Shown one piece after another: positions 1-5,037 of a stretch of DNA of 5,037 nt (its first letter is position 1; every line of letters begins with the position of its first letter). Where the stretch lies: positions 1 through 5,037 of the forward strand of contig JAFAHP010000611.1 in assembly GCA_019237175.1 (NCBI GenBank), given 5' to 3'. Position numbers and translations under genes: made by a program. The notes beneath the pieces are model-generated. The model saw only the letters and a list, made by a program, of their open reading frames with translations, ran no database searches and was not told the origin of the DNA. This DNA is from Alphaproteobacteria bacterium (lineage in GTDB: Bacteria > Pseudomonadota > Alphaproteobacteria > ATCC43930 > CGMCC-115725).

Positions 1-356
1 TGAACAGCGATCCGCATTTCCGCGCGCACGCCATCGCGGACCGCGAAAATCAACCAATCACGATTTTCTGCAAATTACCAGCATGTAATCTACAGCAATT
101 TCCACCCGTTTCGGGGCGTGCCGACGCGTCATGGCCGGACTGTTCCGGCCATCCACGTGGATCCCCGGGACAAGCCCGGGGATGACGTGGTGAAGATTTA
201 CACAAACTAGCGCTAAACACGCTTTACAGAGATTTTTTACACATATGGAATGAGTAATGTATCAAAAATACAAGAGATGTTGAGCTGACTATCTGATCTA
301 CAGTCTCAAGCCTTGGTTTTGCTGATCGGGTCCAGCACCATCGGCCGGCCCGGCCA
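1..356. other. Intergenic region downstream of tyrS, no convincing gene
   Basis: No reading frame here has a credible start, length and coding character. The left part (1-126) has mixed composition and a 7-bp inverted repeat, GAAAATC at 45-51 and GATTTTC at 62-68, with no T-tract that would make it a clear terminator. A composite palindrome occupies 127-187. Positions 188-310 are markedly AT-rich compared with the flanking genes and contain a TAGCGCTA palindrome (208-215) and a run of six Ts (near 232-237), but no promoter I would defend. On the minus strand, a short GC3-rich frame from TTG at 53 runs off the left edge and could be the first codons of another gene. It is too short to call. 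Confidence 0.6.
127..187. repeat. Composite double-hairpin palindromic element
   Basis: Two hairpins sit back to back. The left stem is ATGGCCGG (131-138) with CCGGCCAT (145-152), loop ACTGTT. The right stem is ATCCCCGGG (161-169) with CCCGGGGAT (175-183), loop ACAAG. The outer ends CGTCAT (127-132) and ATGACG (182-187) are also complementary, and the whole element is roughly symmetric around CCACGTGG (153-160). It could fold as two adjacent hairpins or as one long cruciform. From memory, sequences of the form GTCATSSCCGG-loop-CCGGSSAT are dispersed widely in Bradyrhizobium-type genomes. No T-tract follows either arm, so I do not call it an intrinsic terminator. Confidence 0.75.
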
Positions 357-1610
357 CTACAATAACCGGACGAGAGCGTGGCGTTTGCGGCCGGCGCTGA
401 GTTTTACAGCGCCATCGGGGCCGAGATCGGCGAGCCGGACGACACGCATCTCGTCTCTGACCACAGCGTCGTTGATGCGCGCGCCGCCGCTGCGGATCAG
501 CCGGCGCGCTTCGCCGTTTGACGCGGCGAGCCCGGCGCGGCTGAACAGCTCGAATACCGCGATCCCGCGCTCGAACAGGTCGCGCGGCAGTTCGGTCTGC
601 GGCAAATCCTCGCCTGCCCCGCCTTCCTCAAAAACCGCGCGGGCAGTGTCCGCCGCCGCATCGGCGGCGGCGCGACCATGACAGAGTGCGGTCGCTTCGG
701 TCGCGAGGATTTTCTTCGCTTCGTTGATCTCGCCGTCTTGCAGCCGTTCCAACCGGGCGATCTCGTCGATCGGCAATTCGGTAAAGAGGCGGAGAAACCG
801 GCCGACATCGGCATCTTCCGTATTGCGCCAGAATTGCCAATATTCGTAGGGCGACAGCCGCTCGGCATTGAGCCACACCGCGCCCTGCGCGGTCTTGCCC
901 ATCTTGTCGCCCGCTGCGGTGGTCAACAGCGGTGTTGTGAGGCCATACAGCGTGCGTCCGTCCATCCGCCGGCCCAATTCGACCCCCCCGACGATATTGC
1001 CCCACTGGTCGGAGCCGCCGATCTGCACTTCGCAATCAAAACGGCGAGCCAGCTCGACAAAATCGTAAGCCTGCAAGACCGGATAGTTGAATTCGAGAAA
1101 GGAGAGCGGCTGCTCGCGTTCGAGCCGCAAGCGGATGCTGTCCTGGGTCAACATGCGGTTGACCGAAAAATGGCGGCCGACATCGCGCAGCACGGGGATG
1201 TAACGCAGTTCGTCAAGCCAATCGGCATTGTTGACCATGACGGCGTCGGTCGGACCGTCGCCGAACGCGATAAATTTGGTGAAGATCTGGCGAATCCCGG
1301 CCATGTTGTGCCGGATTTCGGCGTCGTCCAACAGCGGCCGCGCGGTGTCGCGGAAGGACGGATCGCCGATCCGCGTCGTCCCGCCGCCCATCAGCACGAT
1401 CGGCCGATGCCCGCAGCGCTGCCACAGCCGCAACAGCATAATCGACACGAGACTGCCGACGTGCAGGCTGTCGGCGGTGCAGTCGTAGCCGACATAGGCG
1501 GTCACCCGGCGCTCGTCGAGCCGGGCGTCGAACGCCTCGAAGTCGGTGCATTGATGGACAAAACCGCGTTCGATCGCGGCGCTCAGAAACAGGGAGCGAG
1601 GGGTCGACAT
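357..1610 (-). CDS. tyrS: Tyrosyl-tRNA synthetase (TyrRS)
   Basis: Cytoplasmic class I aminoacyl-tRNA synthetase that activates tyrosine with ATP and charges tRNA-Tyr (EC 6.1.1.1). From the preferred start it has 417 residues, normal for a bacterial TyrRS. The Rossmann core begins with AYVGYDCTADSLHVGSL (38-54), where HVGS stands for the HIGH signature. The tyrosine-binding block NYPVLQAYDF (175-184) and GGSDQWGNI (198-206) follow, then KMGKT (236-240) in place of KMSKS. The C-terminal S4 RNA-binding domain spans about 346-417 (SNGEARRLIRSGGARIN at 364-380). The frame also opens at a GTG at 1628, giving six extra residues. I prefer the ATG at 1610 because the family normally starts about this close to the first conserved helix; neither start has a strong ribosome binding site. 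The gene is divergent from anmK. All motifs are intact, with no sign of decay. Confidence 0.96.
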   Translation of the reverse strand: MSTPRSLFLSAAIERGFVHQCTDFEAFDARLDERRVTAYVGYDCTADSLHVGSLVSIMLLRLWQRCGHRPIVLMGGGTTRIGDPSFRDTARPLLDDAEIRHNMAGIRQIFTKFIAFGDGPTDAVMVNNADWLDELRYIPVLRDVGRHFSVNRMLTQDSIRLRLEREQPLSFLEFNYPVLQAYDFVELARRFDCEVQIGGSDQWGNIVGGVELGRRMDGRTLYGLTTPLLTTAAGDKMGKTAQGAVWLNAERLSPYEYWQFWRNTEDADVGRFLRLFTELPIDEIARLERLQDGEINEAKKILATEATALCHGRAAADAAADTARAVFEEGGAGEDLPQTELPRDLFERGIAVFELFSRAGLAASNGEARRLIRSGGARINDAVVRDEMRVVRLADLGPDGAVKLSAGRKRHALVRLL

Positions 1611-1684
1611 GACGCCGTCATCTAACACAGCGGGGTCCGATGGACCACCGTCCTTCCGCTCCCAACCCCCACGGCATGCTCAGC

Positions 1685-1689
1685 AGGGA
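1685..1689 (+). promoter_or_regulatory. Ribosome binding site of anmK (decides the GTG start)
   Basis: AGGGA lies nine bases before the GTG at 1699. The upstream in-frame ATG at 1609 has no comparable purine-rich site and overlaps the tyrS start codon on the other strand. This supports translation from the GTG. Confidence 0.5.
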
Positions 1690-1698
1690 CGCGAGCGG

Positions 1699-2775
1699 GT
1701 GCGGCGCGCGATCGGGCTGATGAGCGGCACCTCGCTCGACGGCATCGATATCGCGATGATCGAGACCGACGGCTTGGCTCACGTCGTAACCGGTCCGGCA
1801 ATGACAATCCCCTACCCTGCGGATTTTCGCGAGCGGCTGCGCAGTGTGCTGGGCGGAGTGGGCCCGGTGGCTGCGGTCGAGACCGAGCTGACGCAGCTTC
1901 ATGCGACGGCGGTCGGACGGTTTCTCGACGGCTTCGCAATCCCTCCGCCGGACATCGTCGGCATGCACGGCCACACAATCCTGCACCGCCCCGTCGAACG
2001 GCGTACCCGGCAATTGGGCGACGGTGCTGATCTGGCGCGACGGCTTGGGATCGACGTTGTTGCCGACTTCCGCTCGGCCGATGTCGCCGCCGGCGGCGAG
2101 GGCGCGCCGTTGGCGCCGCTCTACCACGCCGCCCTCGCCTCCGCGCTGGCAAAACCGGTGGCGGTGCTCAATCTCGGCGGGGTCGGCAACCTGACCTGGA
2201 TCGGAACCGGGACCGGCGAAGGCGCAGAGAACCATATTCTCGCTTTCGACACCGGCCCCGGCAATGCGCTGATCGACGATTGGGTGCGGCAACATACCGG
2301 CGCCGTTGCGGATTTTGACGGTGCGCTGGCGCGCGCCGGCAGCGCGTCGGAGCCGCACGTCGCGCGGTTTCTCGCGCATCCGTATTTTGCGCGCAAGCCG
2401 CCGAAATCGCTCGACCGCGACGAGTTCCGCGATGCGCTCCCGCAGGACCTATCGCTGGAGGACGGTGCTGCAACCTTGACCGAAATGACCGTCGCGGCGG
2501 TCGCCGCCTCTTGCCGGCATTTCCCGGCGCCGGTGCGCGAATGGCTGGTGTGCGGCGGTGGGCGGCTCAACCCGGCGCTGATGGCCGCCCTCGCCCGCCG
2601 TCTCGGCGTCCCGGTGCGAGCGGTCGAGACGGTCGGCTGGGACGGCGATGCGCTCGAAGCCCAGGCCTTTGCCTATCTCGCCGTCCGCTCGCTCGCCGGA
2701 CTGCCGTTGAGCCTGCCGACAACGACCGGCGTGCCGCGCCCGATGCCCGGCGGCCGGCTATACCGAGCGAGATGA
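1699..2775 (+). CDS. anmK: Anhydro-N-acetylmuramic acid kinase
   Basis: Cytoplasmic sugar kinase of the ASKHA fold. In peptidoglycan recycling it opens 1,6-anhydro-MurNAc and phosphorylates it with ATP to MurNAc-6-phosphate. Counting from the GTG, the protein has 358 residues, close to the roughly 370 usual for the family. Visible motifs are the phosphate loop GLMSGTSLDGID (6-17), GMHGHTILHRP (88-98), the block ADFRSADVAAGGEGAPL (122-138) that carries the conserved acidic residues of the active site, NLGGVGNLT (158-166), AFDTGPGNALIDDW (182-195), KSLDRDEF (236-243) and VCGGGRLNP (284-292). The start is GTG 1699 because family members begin a few residues before IGLMSGTS and an AGGGA lies upstream. 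An in-frame ATG at 1609 would add 30 Ser/Pro/Arg-rich residues not typical of the family. The gene is divergent from tyrS, a neighbour also in E. coli. No clear terminator follows. Confidence 0.95.
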   Translation: MRRAIGLMSGTSLDGIDIAMIETDGLAHVVTGPAMTIPYPADFRERLRSVLGGVGPVAAVETELTQLHATAVGRFLDGFAIPPPDIVGMHGHTILHRPVERRTRQLGDGADLARRLGIDVVADFRSADVAAGGEGAPLAPLYHAALASALAKPVAVLNLGGVGNLTWIGTGTGEGAENHILAFDTGPGNALIDDWVRQHTGAVADFDGALARAGSASEPHVARFLAHPYFARKPPKSLDRDEFRDALPQDLSLEDGAATLTEMTVAAVAASCRHFPAPVREWLVCGGGRLNPALMAALARRLGVPVRAVETVGWDGDALEAQAFAYLAVRSLAGLPLSLPTTTGVPRPMPGGRLYRAR

Positions 2776-2828
2776 GCTTCGCAGTGACCAGCTTGGTTGC
2801 AATGGGCGAATAGATTCATGTTTTGTTC

Positions 2829-2857
2829 TTGACAATTGCACAAATTGCGTGTATTAG
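2829..2857 (+). promoter_or_regulatory. Sigma70-type promoter for the toxin-like gene
   Basis: A perfect -35 box TTGACA (2829-2834, preceded by C as in rhizobial consensus) is followed after 17 bp by TATTAG (2852-2857), four of six matches to TATAAT. Transcription should begin near 2864. The spacer holds a direct repeat AATTGC (2834-2839 and 2843-2848) that could be an operator half-site pair, though this is a guess. A perfect TATAAT also occurs at 2881-2886 but lacks a good -35 at normal spacing. The region is clearly more AT-rich than the genes around it. Confidence 0.55.
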
Positions 2858-2895
2858 ACCAAATCGATCTCTCGAGTGGATATAATTCATCAACG

Positions 2896-3942
2896 ATGTC
2901 ATCGCCGACGGAGCGCAAGGCCGCTGCCATGCCCGGTGACCGGTGCCGTATCGAGCCGGTGATGACGTTCACCGGGCAGGGATTGATCCTAGGCGCCACC
3001 GCTCTGGTCCCAATGAGCCGCCATTCCGGGAAGGATCCGAAAATCGCGATCGAGGGTGCCGAGGAGCGCGTTCTCGCGCTACTGTCAGTTGCCTACGCGA
3101 AGACGGTCAGTCCGGGCGTTCTCGGCAACCTCCGGCGAGCCGCTGGATATGGGCACCGAGGTGAGAAACATCTCGCTGCGATCGAGATCGCGCTGACCGG
3201 ACTGCCTCCGCTCCCGGATGTAAAGGAGGCCTCCTTCCGAATGCTCCTCGGCGAGAGGCTATTAGCGGAAGGGGTAAGCGCGCAGGCGTTGATCAATGGT
3301 TGCGGCCTCGACCCCACTGCGTTTGATTTTACAAAGACGGGGTTCAACCCTGACCAGCCGCGTGTTCCTGCGGGCAATCCCGACGGCGGCCAATGGACCG
3401 CCGACGGCAGCGACACCTCGCGAGTTCCACCACGCGAAGGCGTCGGGTCCTCGACGTCGCCCGCAATTCTGCCACCTAGCGCCGGTGACGGATCAGAGCC
3501 CAAGTATGAAATCGTAAAAGAGCCACCCAAGGACGCCAACGCTGTCATTCCCCCGGACGGTGTCCCGATCCGGGGCGGTAATCCGCCGAATTCACTCTTG
3601 GCGCCCCCTCACGCCGATTACCGCAAGGTCTATGCCGCCGGCCGAGCAATCGCGCAGCGGCCGCTTTGGGAGCATTATCCGTCCGCTCACGCGGCCATTG
3701 CGCAGGGTGGCGAATTTGATTTTCAGAGGGACCCTAAAACACACAAGCTTTACCAAGCATACATACCGGCCGCCAATTACGCCGTCGGCGTGTATATGGC
3801 GGGCGCCGGACACACGCTGAGCGAAACCCTGGTTCTCGCGAAAGCCTATGCATTCGGGCATTCGAGCAACTACAGCGCCCAGGATAGAGAAGAGTGGATC
3901 CGACGCGGCTGGAACGATGCTGACGCAGGGAGGTGGAAATAG
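2896..3942 (+). CDS. Modular polymorphic-toxin-like protein, type 44-like C-terminal domain
   Basis: From ATG 2896 it has 348 residues in four parts. Residues 45-150 form a helix-rich module (AEERVLALLSVAY; later ASFRMLLGERLLAEGVSAQ). Next is the linker NPDQPRVPAGNPDGGQWT (151-168), then a low-complexity Pro/Gly/Ser spacer (169-235). The C-terminal domain (about 236-348) holds GEFDFQRDP, AANYAVGVYMAGAG (292-305) and REEWIRRGWNDADAGRW. From memory, the linker recurs in rhizobial proteins with varied C-terminal domains, and the last domain resembles bacterial toxin 44 (an N-Y-x-x-G core, then a D-x-x-x-W-I-x-x-G end). Both resemblances need a profile search. No clear signal peptide is seen. An in-frame TTG at 2836 lies inside the promoter and is rejected. 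ATG 2929 has a better ribosome site (AAGG, eight bases upstream) and is a serious alternative. The gene is followed 33 bases later by a membrane protein. A secreted effector or a non-toxic domain of unknown role remains possible. Confidence 0.55.
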   Translation: MSSPTERKAAAMPGDRCRIEPVMTFTGQGLILGATALVPMSRHSGKDPKIAIEGAEERVLALLSVAYAKTVSPGVLGNLRRAAGYGHRGEKHLAAIEIALTGLPPLPDVKEASFRMLLGERLLAEGVSAQALINGCGLDPTAFDFTKTGFNPDQPRVPAGNPDGGQWTADGSDTSRVPPREGVGSSTSPAILPPSAGDGSEPKYEIVKEPPKDANAVIPPDGVPIRGGNPPNSLLAPPHADYRKVYAAGRAIAQRPLWEHYPSAHAAIAQGGEFDFQRDPKTHKLYQAYIPAANYAVGVYMAGAGHTLSETLVLAKAYAFGHSSNYSAQDREEWIRRGWNDADAGRWK

Positions 3943-3975
3943 GAGTCGAAACATCGCGCTCCCAGGCGTGACGCT

Positions 3976-4464
3976 ATGCTGCGGCGACAACACATCCGAA
4001 GAGCAGTCAAATGGGGGCTGTTGGTTGCTCTGGTTTTGGCTGCTCTTTACATACTTCAACGATTGGCGTTTTTAATATACATTGCTTATCTGCTTTATCA
4101 GCGGGATTTCATGGATGCGTCGGCGAAGAATGGGCGCGGCGATGTGGTGAGCGCAGAAACCGATTTCTTCGGCGCCCCCGAGCATCGCTCGAAGACCGTG
4201 ATCCGCCTGAAACGCGCCGGCTATTGGTTTTCGACGACGCTTGCCGAAACCCGCAGCTGGGAGGTTCTGGTCGGGCTGAACTGGAGGGATGACAACACGC
4301 TCGATTTGCAGCTGGAGTTCGGCTGCGGCGCGCAGACCGCCGAGCCGGTCACCGCCGTTGGGCCGATCCACATCGTTTATCATTGGGGCGACCCCGGTCA
4401 GGTGCCCAAAATCGGCTACGAAACCTTCCGCCGCCGCGACCTACCGCGCGAGCCCTGTCGCTAG
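3976..4464 (+). CDS. Small membrane-anchored protein of unknown family, possible immunity partner
   Basis: I do not recognise this 162-residue protein. It begins with a basic stretch (MLRRQHIRR), then a long hydrophobic segment (about 14-41) interrupted by Gln-Arg at 28-29. That could be one long membrane helix or a tight hairpin. The rest (about 60-160) is soluble and looks strand-rich (VIRLKRAGYWFSTTL, EVLVGLNW, TLDLQLEFGCG, PIHIVYHWG), with two cysteines (117 and 161). The basic N-terminus predicts a single-span protein with its C-terminal domain in the periplasm. A hairpin would instead leave it in the cytoplasm. ATG 3976 is the first start after an in-frame stop at 3940-3942; only a weak AGG (3964-3966) precedes it. 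It follows the toxin-like gene by 33 bases on the same strand, with no promoter visible between them, so the two are probably co-transcribed. Immunity is inferred from position only. Confidence 0.6.
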   Translation: MLRRQHIRRAVKWGLLVALVLAALYILQRLAFLIYIAYLLYQRDFMDASAKNGRGDVVSAETDFFGAPEHRSKTVIRLKRAGYWFSTTLAETRSWEVLVGLNWRDDNTLDLQLEFGCGAQTAEPVTAVGPIHIVYHWGDPGQVPKIGYETFRRRDLPREPCR

Positions 4465-4510
4465 CGGAAACCGACGGTCGGCCCGACGGGGTCATTCGCG
4501 CCTGCAGCAG

Positions 4511-4553
4511 GTAGGATAGGCTGAGCCCCGGCGGAAGCCAAGCGAAGCCCATC
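4511..4553. repeat. Degenerate GTAGGAT/GCCCATC palindromic element
   Basis: GATAGGCT (4515-4522) pairs with AGCCCATC (4546-4553) with one mismatch, around an AGCGAAG-containing loop. This resembles the widespread dispersed element GTAGGATGGGTT...AGCGAAGC...CCCATC, known to me from memory. The copy is imperfect and presumably old. Confidence 0.45.
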
Positions 4554-4679
4554 GAGCCAGCGACGGAGCGGGTCGACGGTCGGCGTCGCGCGGAGGCCGG
4601 GCAAGAAGCCCCTCCAACCAGAAACTCGTCACCCTTTGTAAAAAGCGGCAGTCCCGGGGAAGGCGGCTGAAGTACTTGG

Positions 4680-4698
4680 ATTCCACCTTGCGCGGAAT
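4680..4698. repeat. Short ATTCC/GGAAT palindromic remnant
   Basis: ATTCC (4680-4684) and GGAAT (4694-4698) flank a nine-base loop, within TGGATTCC...GCGCGGAATGGCG. It looks like a shortened copy of the GGATTCC-N-GGAATGACG elements that I recall as dispersed in alphaproteobacterial genomes. Five base pairs is short, so chance is possible. Confidence 0.3.
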
Positions 4699-4773
4699 GG
4701 CGAAAAAGGGACTTCCGGGGCGGGCTCGTTGCTCAAGCTTACCCTACGACCCGCAGGCCCGACGGTAATAGCG

Positions 4774-4854
4774 CGTAGGGCGGATAAGCGAAAAGCGTAA
4801 TCCGCCGCGGCGTCAGCCGTTTTGGCGGAATGCGCTGCACTGTTCCGCCCTACC
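4774..4854. repeat. Nested three-arm GGCGGA palindromic element
   Basis: The outer ends are a perfect 9-bp inverted repeat, TAGGGCGGA (4776-4784) and TCCGCCCTA (4844-4852). Inside are two smaller pairs: GGCGGAT (4779-4785) with ATCCGCC (4800-4806), and GGCGGAA (4824-4830) with TTCCGCC (4843-4849). The arms are mutually complementary, so the element can fold either as two side-by-side hairpins or with the outer ends paired. CCCTACG at 4742-4748 also pairs with CGTAGGG at 4774-4780, giving a further possible arm. The core GTAGGGCGGAT-AAGCG-AAAAGCGTAATCCGCC is a familiar dispersed repeat type. Confidence 0.7.
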
Positions 4855-4888
4855 CTCATCACGCGTTGGTTCATAGGGCAACCCGCAC

Positions 4889-4900
4889 GGCCCATCCTAC
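4889..4900. repeat. Terminal fragment of a GTAGGATGGGC element, inverted
   Basis: GGCCCATCCTAC is the reverse complement of GTAGGATGGGCC and matches the left copy at 4511-4521 (GTAGGATAGGC) at 10 of 11 positions in opposite orientation. It closes the repeat cluster just before the stop codon of the next gene. No target-site duplication is visible outside the two ends. Confidence 0.4.
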
Positions 4901-4910
4901 GATCCACAAT

Positions 4911-5037
4911 TTACTGGGCCGGCACCAGTTCCGGCGTCTTCGCTGTGGCGAACGCGGGTATAACCTCTCTGCCAAAGCGTTCGAGCTGTTCGAGGCAGAC
5001 CGATTTCGGCACGCCGACGCTGAGGCTGACCGACACC
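4911..5037 (-). CDS. C-terminus of a probable luciferase-like (LLM class) flavin-dependent oxidoreductase, partial
   Basis: Only the last 41 codons and the TAA stop (complement of 4911-4913) are in the window; the gene continues past the right edge. The frame is GC3-rich and ends with GVPKSVCLEQLERFGREVIP followed by AFATAKTPELVPAQ. The pattern L-E-x-F-[GA]-R-E-V-[IM]-P just before a short tail is typical of the last helix of luciferase-like monooxygenase family proteins, which use reduced FMN or F420 in TIM-barrel active sites. The substrate cannot be told from this fragment. The gene points toward the repeat cluster, convergent with the toxin-like pair. The assignment rests on a short C-terminal pattern recalled from the family. 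Confidence 0.5.
   Translation of the reverse strand, partial: VSVSLSVGVPKSVCLEQLERFGREVIPAFATAKTPELVPAQ

Larger units (their letters stand above)
4465..4910. other. Gene-free region built of degenerate palindromic repeats
   Basis: No credible gene lies here. Frames that stay open, such as a minus-strand one over 4629-4907, run through the palindromes, are rich in Ala/Arg/Ser and match no family I know. Several families of palindromic element are packed together, described separately. The inverted repeat just after the stop of the membrane protein (CCGAC and GTCGG, 4471-4481) has no T-tract and is not a good terminator. Confidence 0.65.

Noticed and set aside
1..53. Possible N-terminus of a minus-strand gene running off the left edge (TTG at 53, ATG at 17)
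   Set aside because: The codons are GC3-rich, but there are only 6 to 17 of them, with no clear ribosome binding site and no family signature. It cannot be supported from this window.
223..249. TTTACA ... TATGGA as a promoter in the AT-rich stretch
   Set aside because: The spacing is only 15 bp and the -10 match is poor. No plus-strand gene follows, since tyrS runs the other way.
314..340. Hairpin TGGT-GCTG...CAGC-ACCA as a tyrS terminator
   Set aside because: The stem is interrupted by unpaired bases, and on the tyrS strand it is followed by AAAACC and not by a T-tract.
678..1625. Long plus-strand open frame (315 codons) antisense to tyrS
   Set aside because: It lies entirely opposite tyrS, whose motifs are complete. 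The translated product has no recognisable domain, and such antisense frames are expected in GC-rich genes.
2836..2895. TTG-initiated extension of the toxin-like protein
   Set aside because: The TTG overlaps the -35/-10 spacer of a good promoter, and the extra 20 residues have no coding character.
4629..4907. Minus-strand open frame of 92 codons in the repeat region
   Set aside because: It runs through the palindromic repeats, has no ribosome binding site that I can see and no family resemblance. Its Ala/Arg/Ser composition follows from the repeat sequence.

Overview
The window looks like chromosomal DNA of a GC-rich alphaproteobacterium, most likely in or near the Bradyrhizobium / Rhodopseudomonas group. 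I infer this from the GC-rich third codon positions, the style of the two housekeeping proteins, the dispersed palindromic elements of the 'gcggataagcg...' and 'ccccgggacaagcccgggg' kinds, and a PRVPAGNPDGGQWT linker that I associate with rhizobial proteins. The assignment comes from memory; no search was run.

Layout from left to right. Positions 1-356 hold no convincing gene but contain a composite double palindrome (127-187) and an AT-rich stretch beyond it. tyrS, tyrosyl-tRNA synthetase, lies on the minus strand (357-1610). Divergent from it is anmK, anhydro-N-acetylmuramic acid kinase (preferred start GTG at 1699, end 2775). tyrS and anmK are also near neighbours in E. coli, so this half is a conserved housekeeping block for translation and cell-wall recycling.

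The second half is different. After anmK comes an AT-rich gap with a good sigma70-type promoter (TTGACA, 17 bp, TATTAG at 2829-2857). It drives a 348-residue modular protein (2896-3942). This has an N-terminal helical module, a PRVPAGNPDGGQWT linker, a Pro/Gly/Ser-rich spacer, and a compact C-terminal domain resembling the polymorphic-toxin 'type 44' family. Thirty-three bases later is a small membrane-anchored protein of unknown family (3976-4464), placed where an immunity or accessory partner would be expected. Together they are a plausible but unproven toxin/partner pair, and the most interesting part of the window.

Positions 4465-4910 hold no credible gene but a mosaic of degenerate palindromic repeats bounded by inverted GTAGGAT-type ends. 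At the right edge, the last 41 codons of a minus-strand gene (4911-5037) look like the C-terminus of a luciferase-like flavin-dependent oxidoreductase.

The pair therefore sits between conserved genes on one side and a repeat cluster on the other, a setting consistent with accessory DNA.
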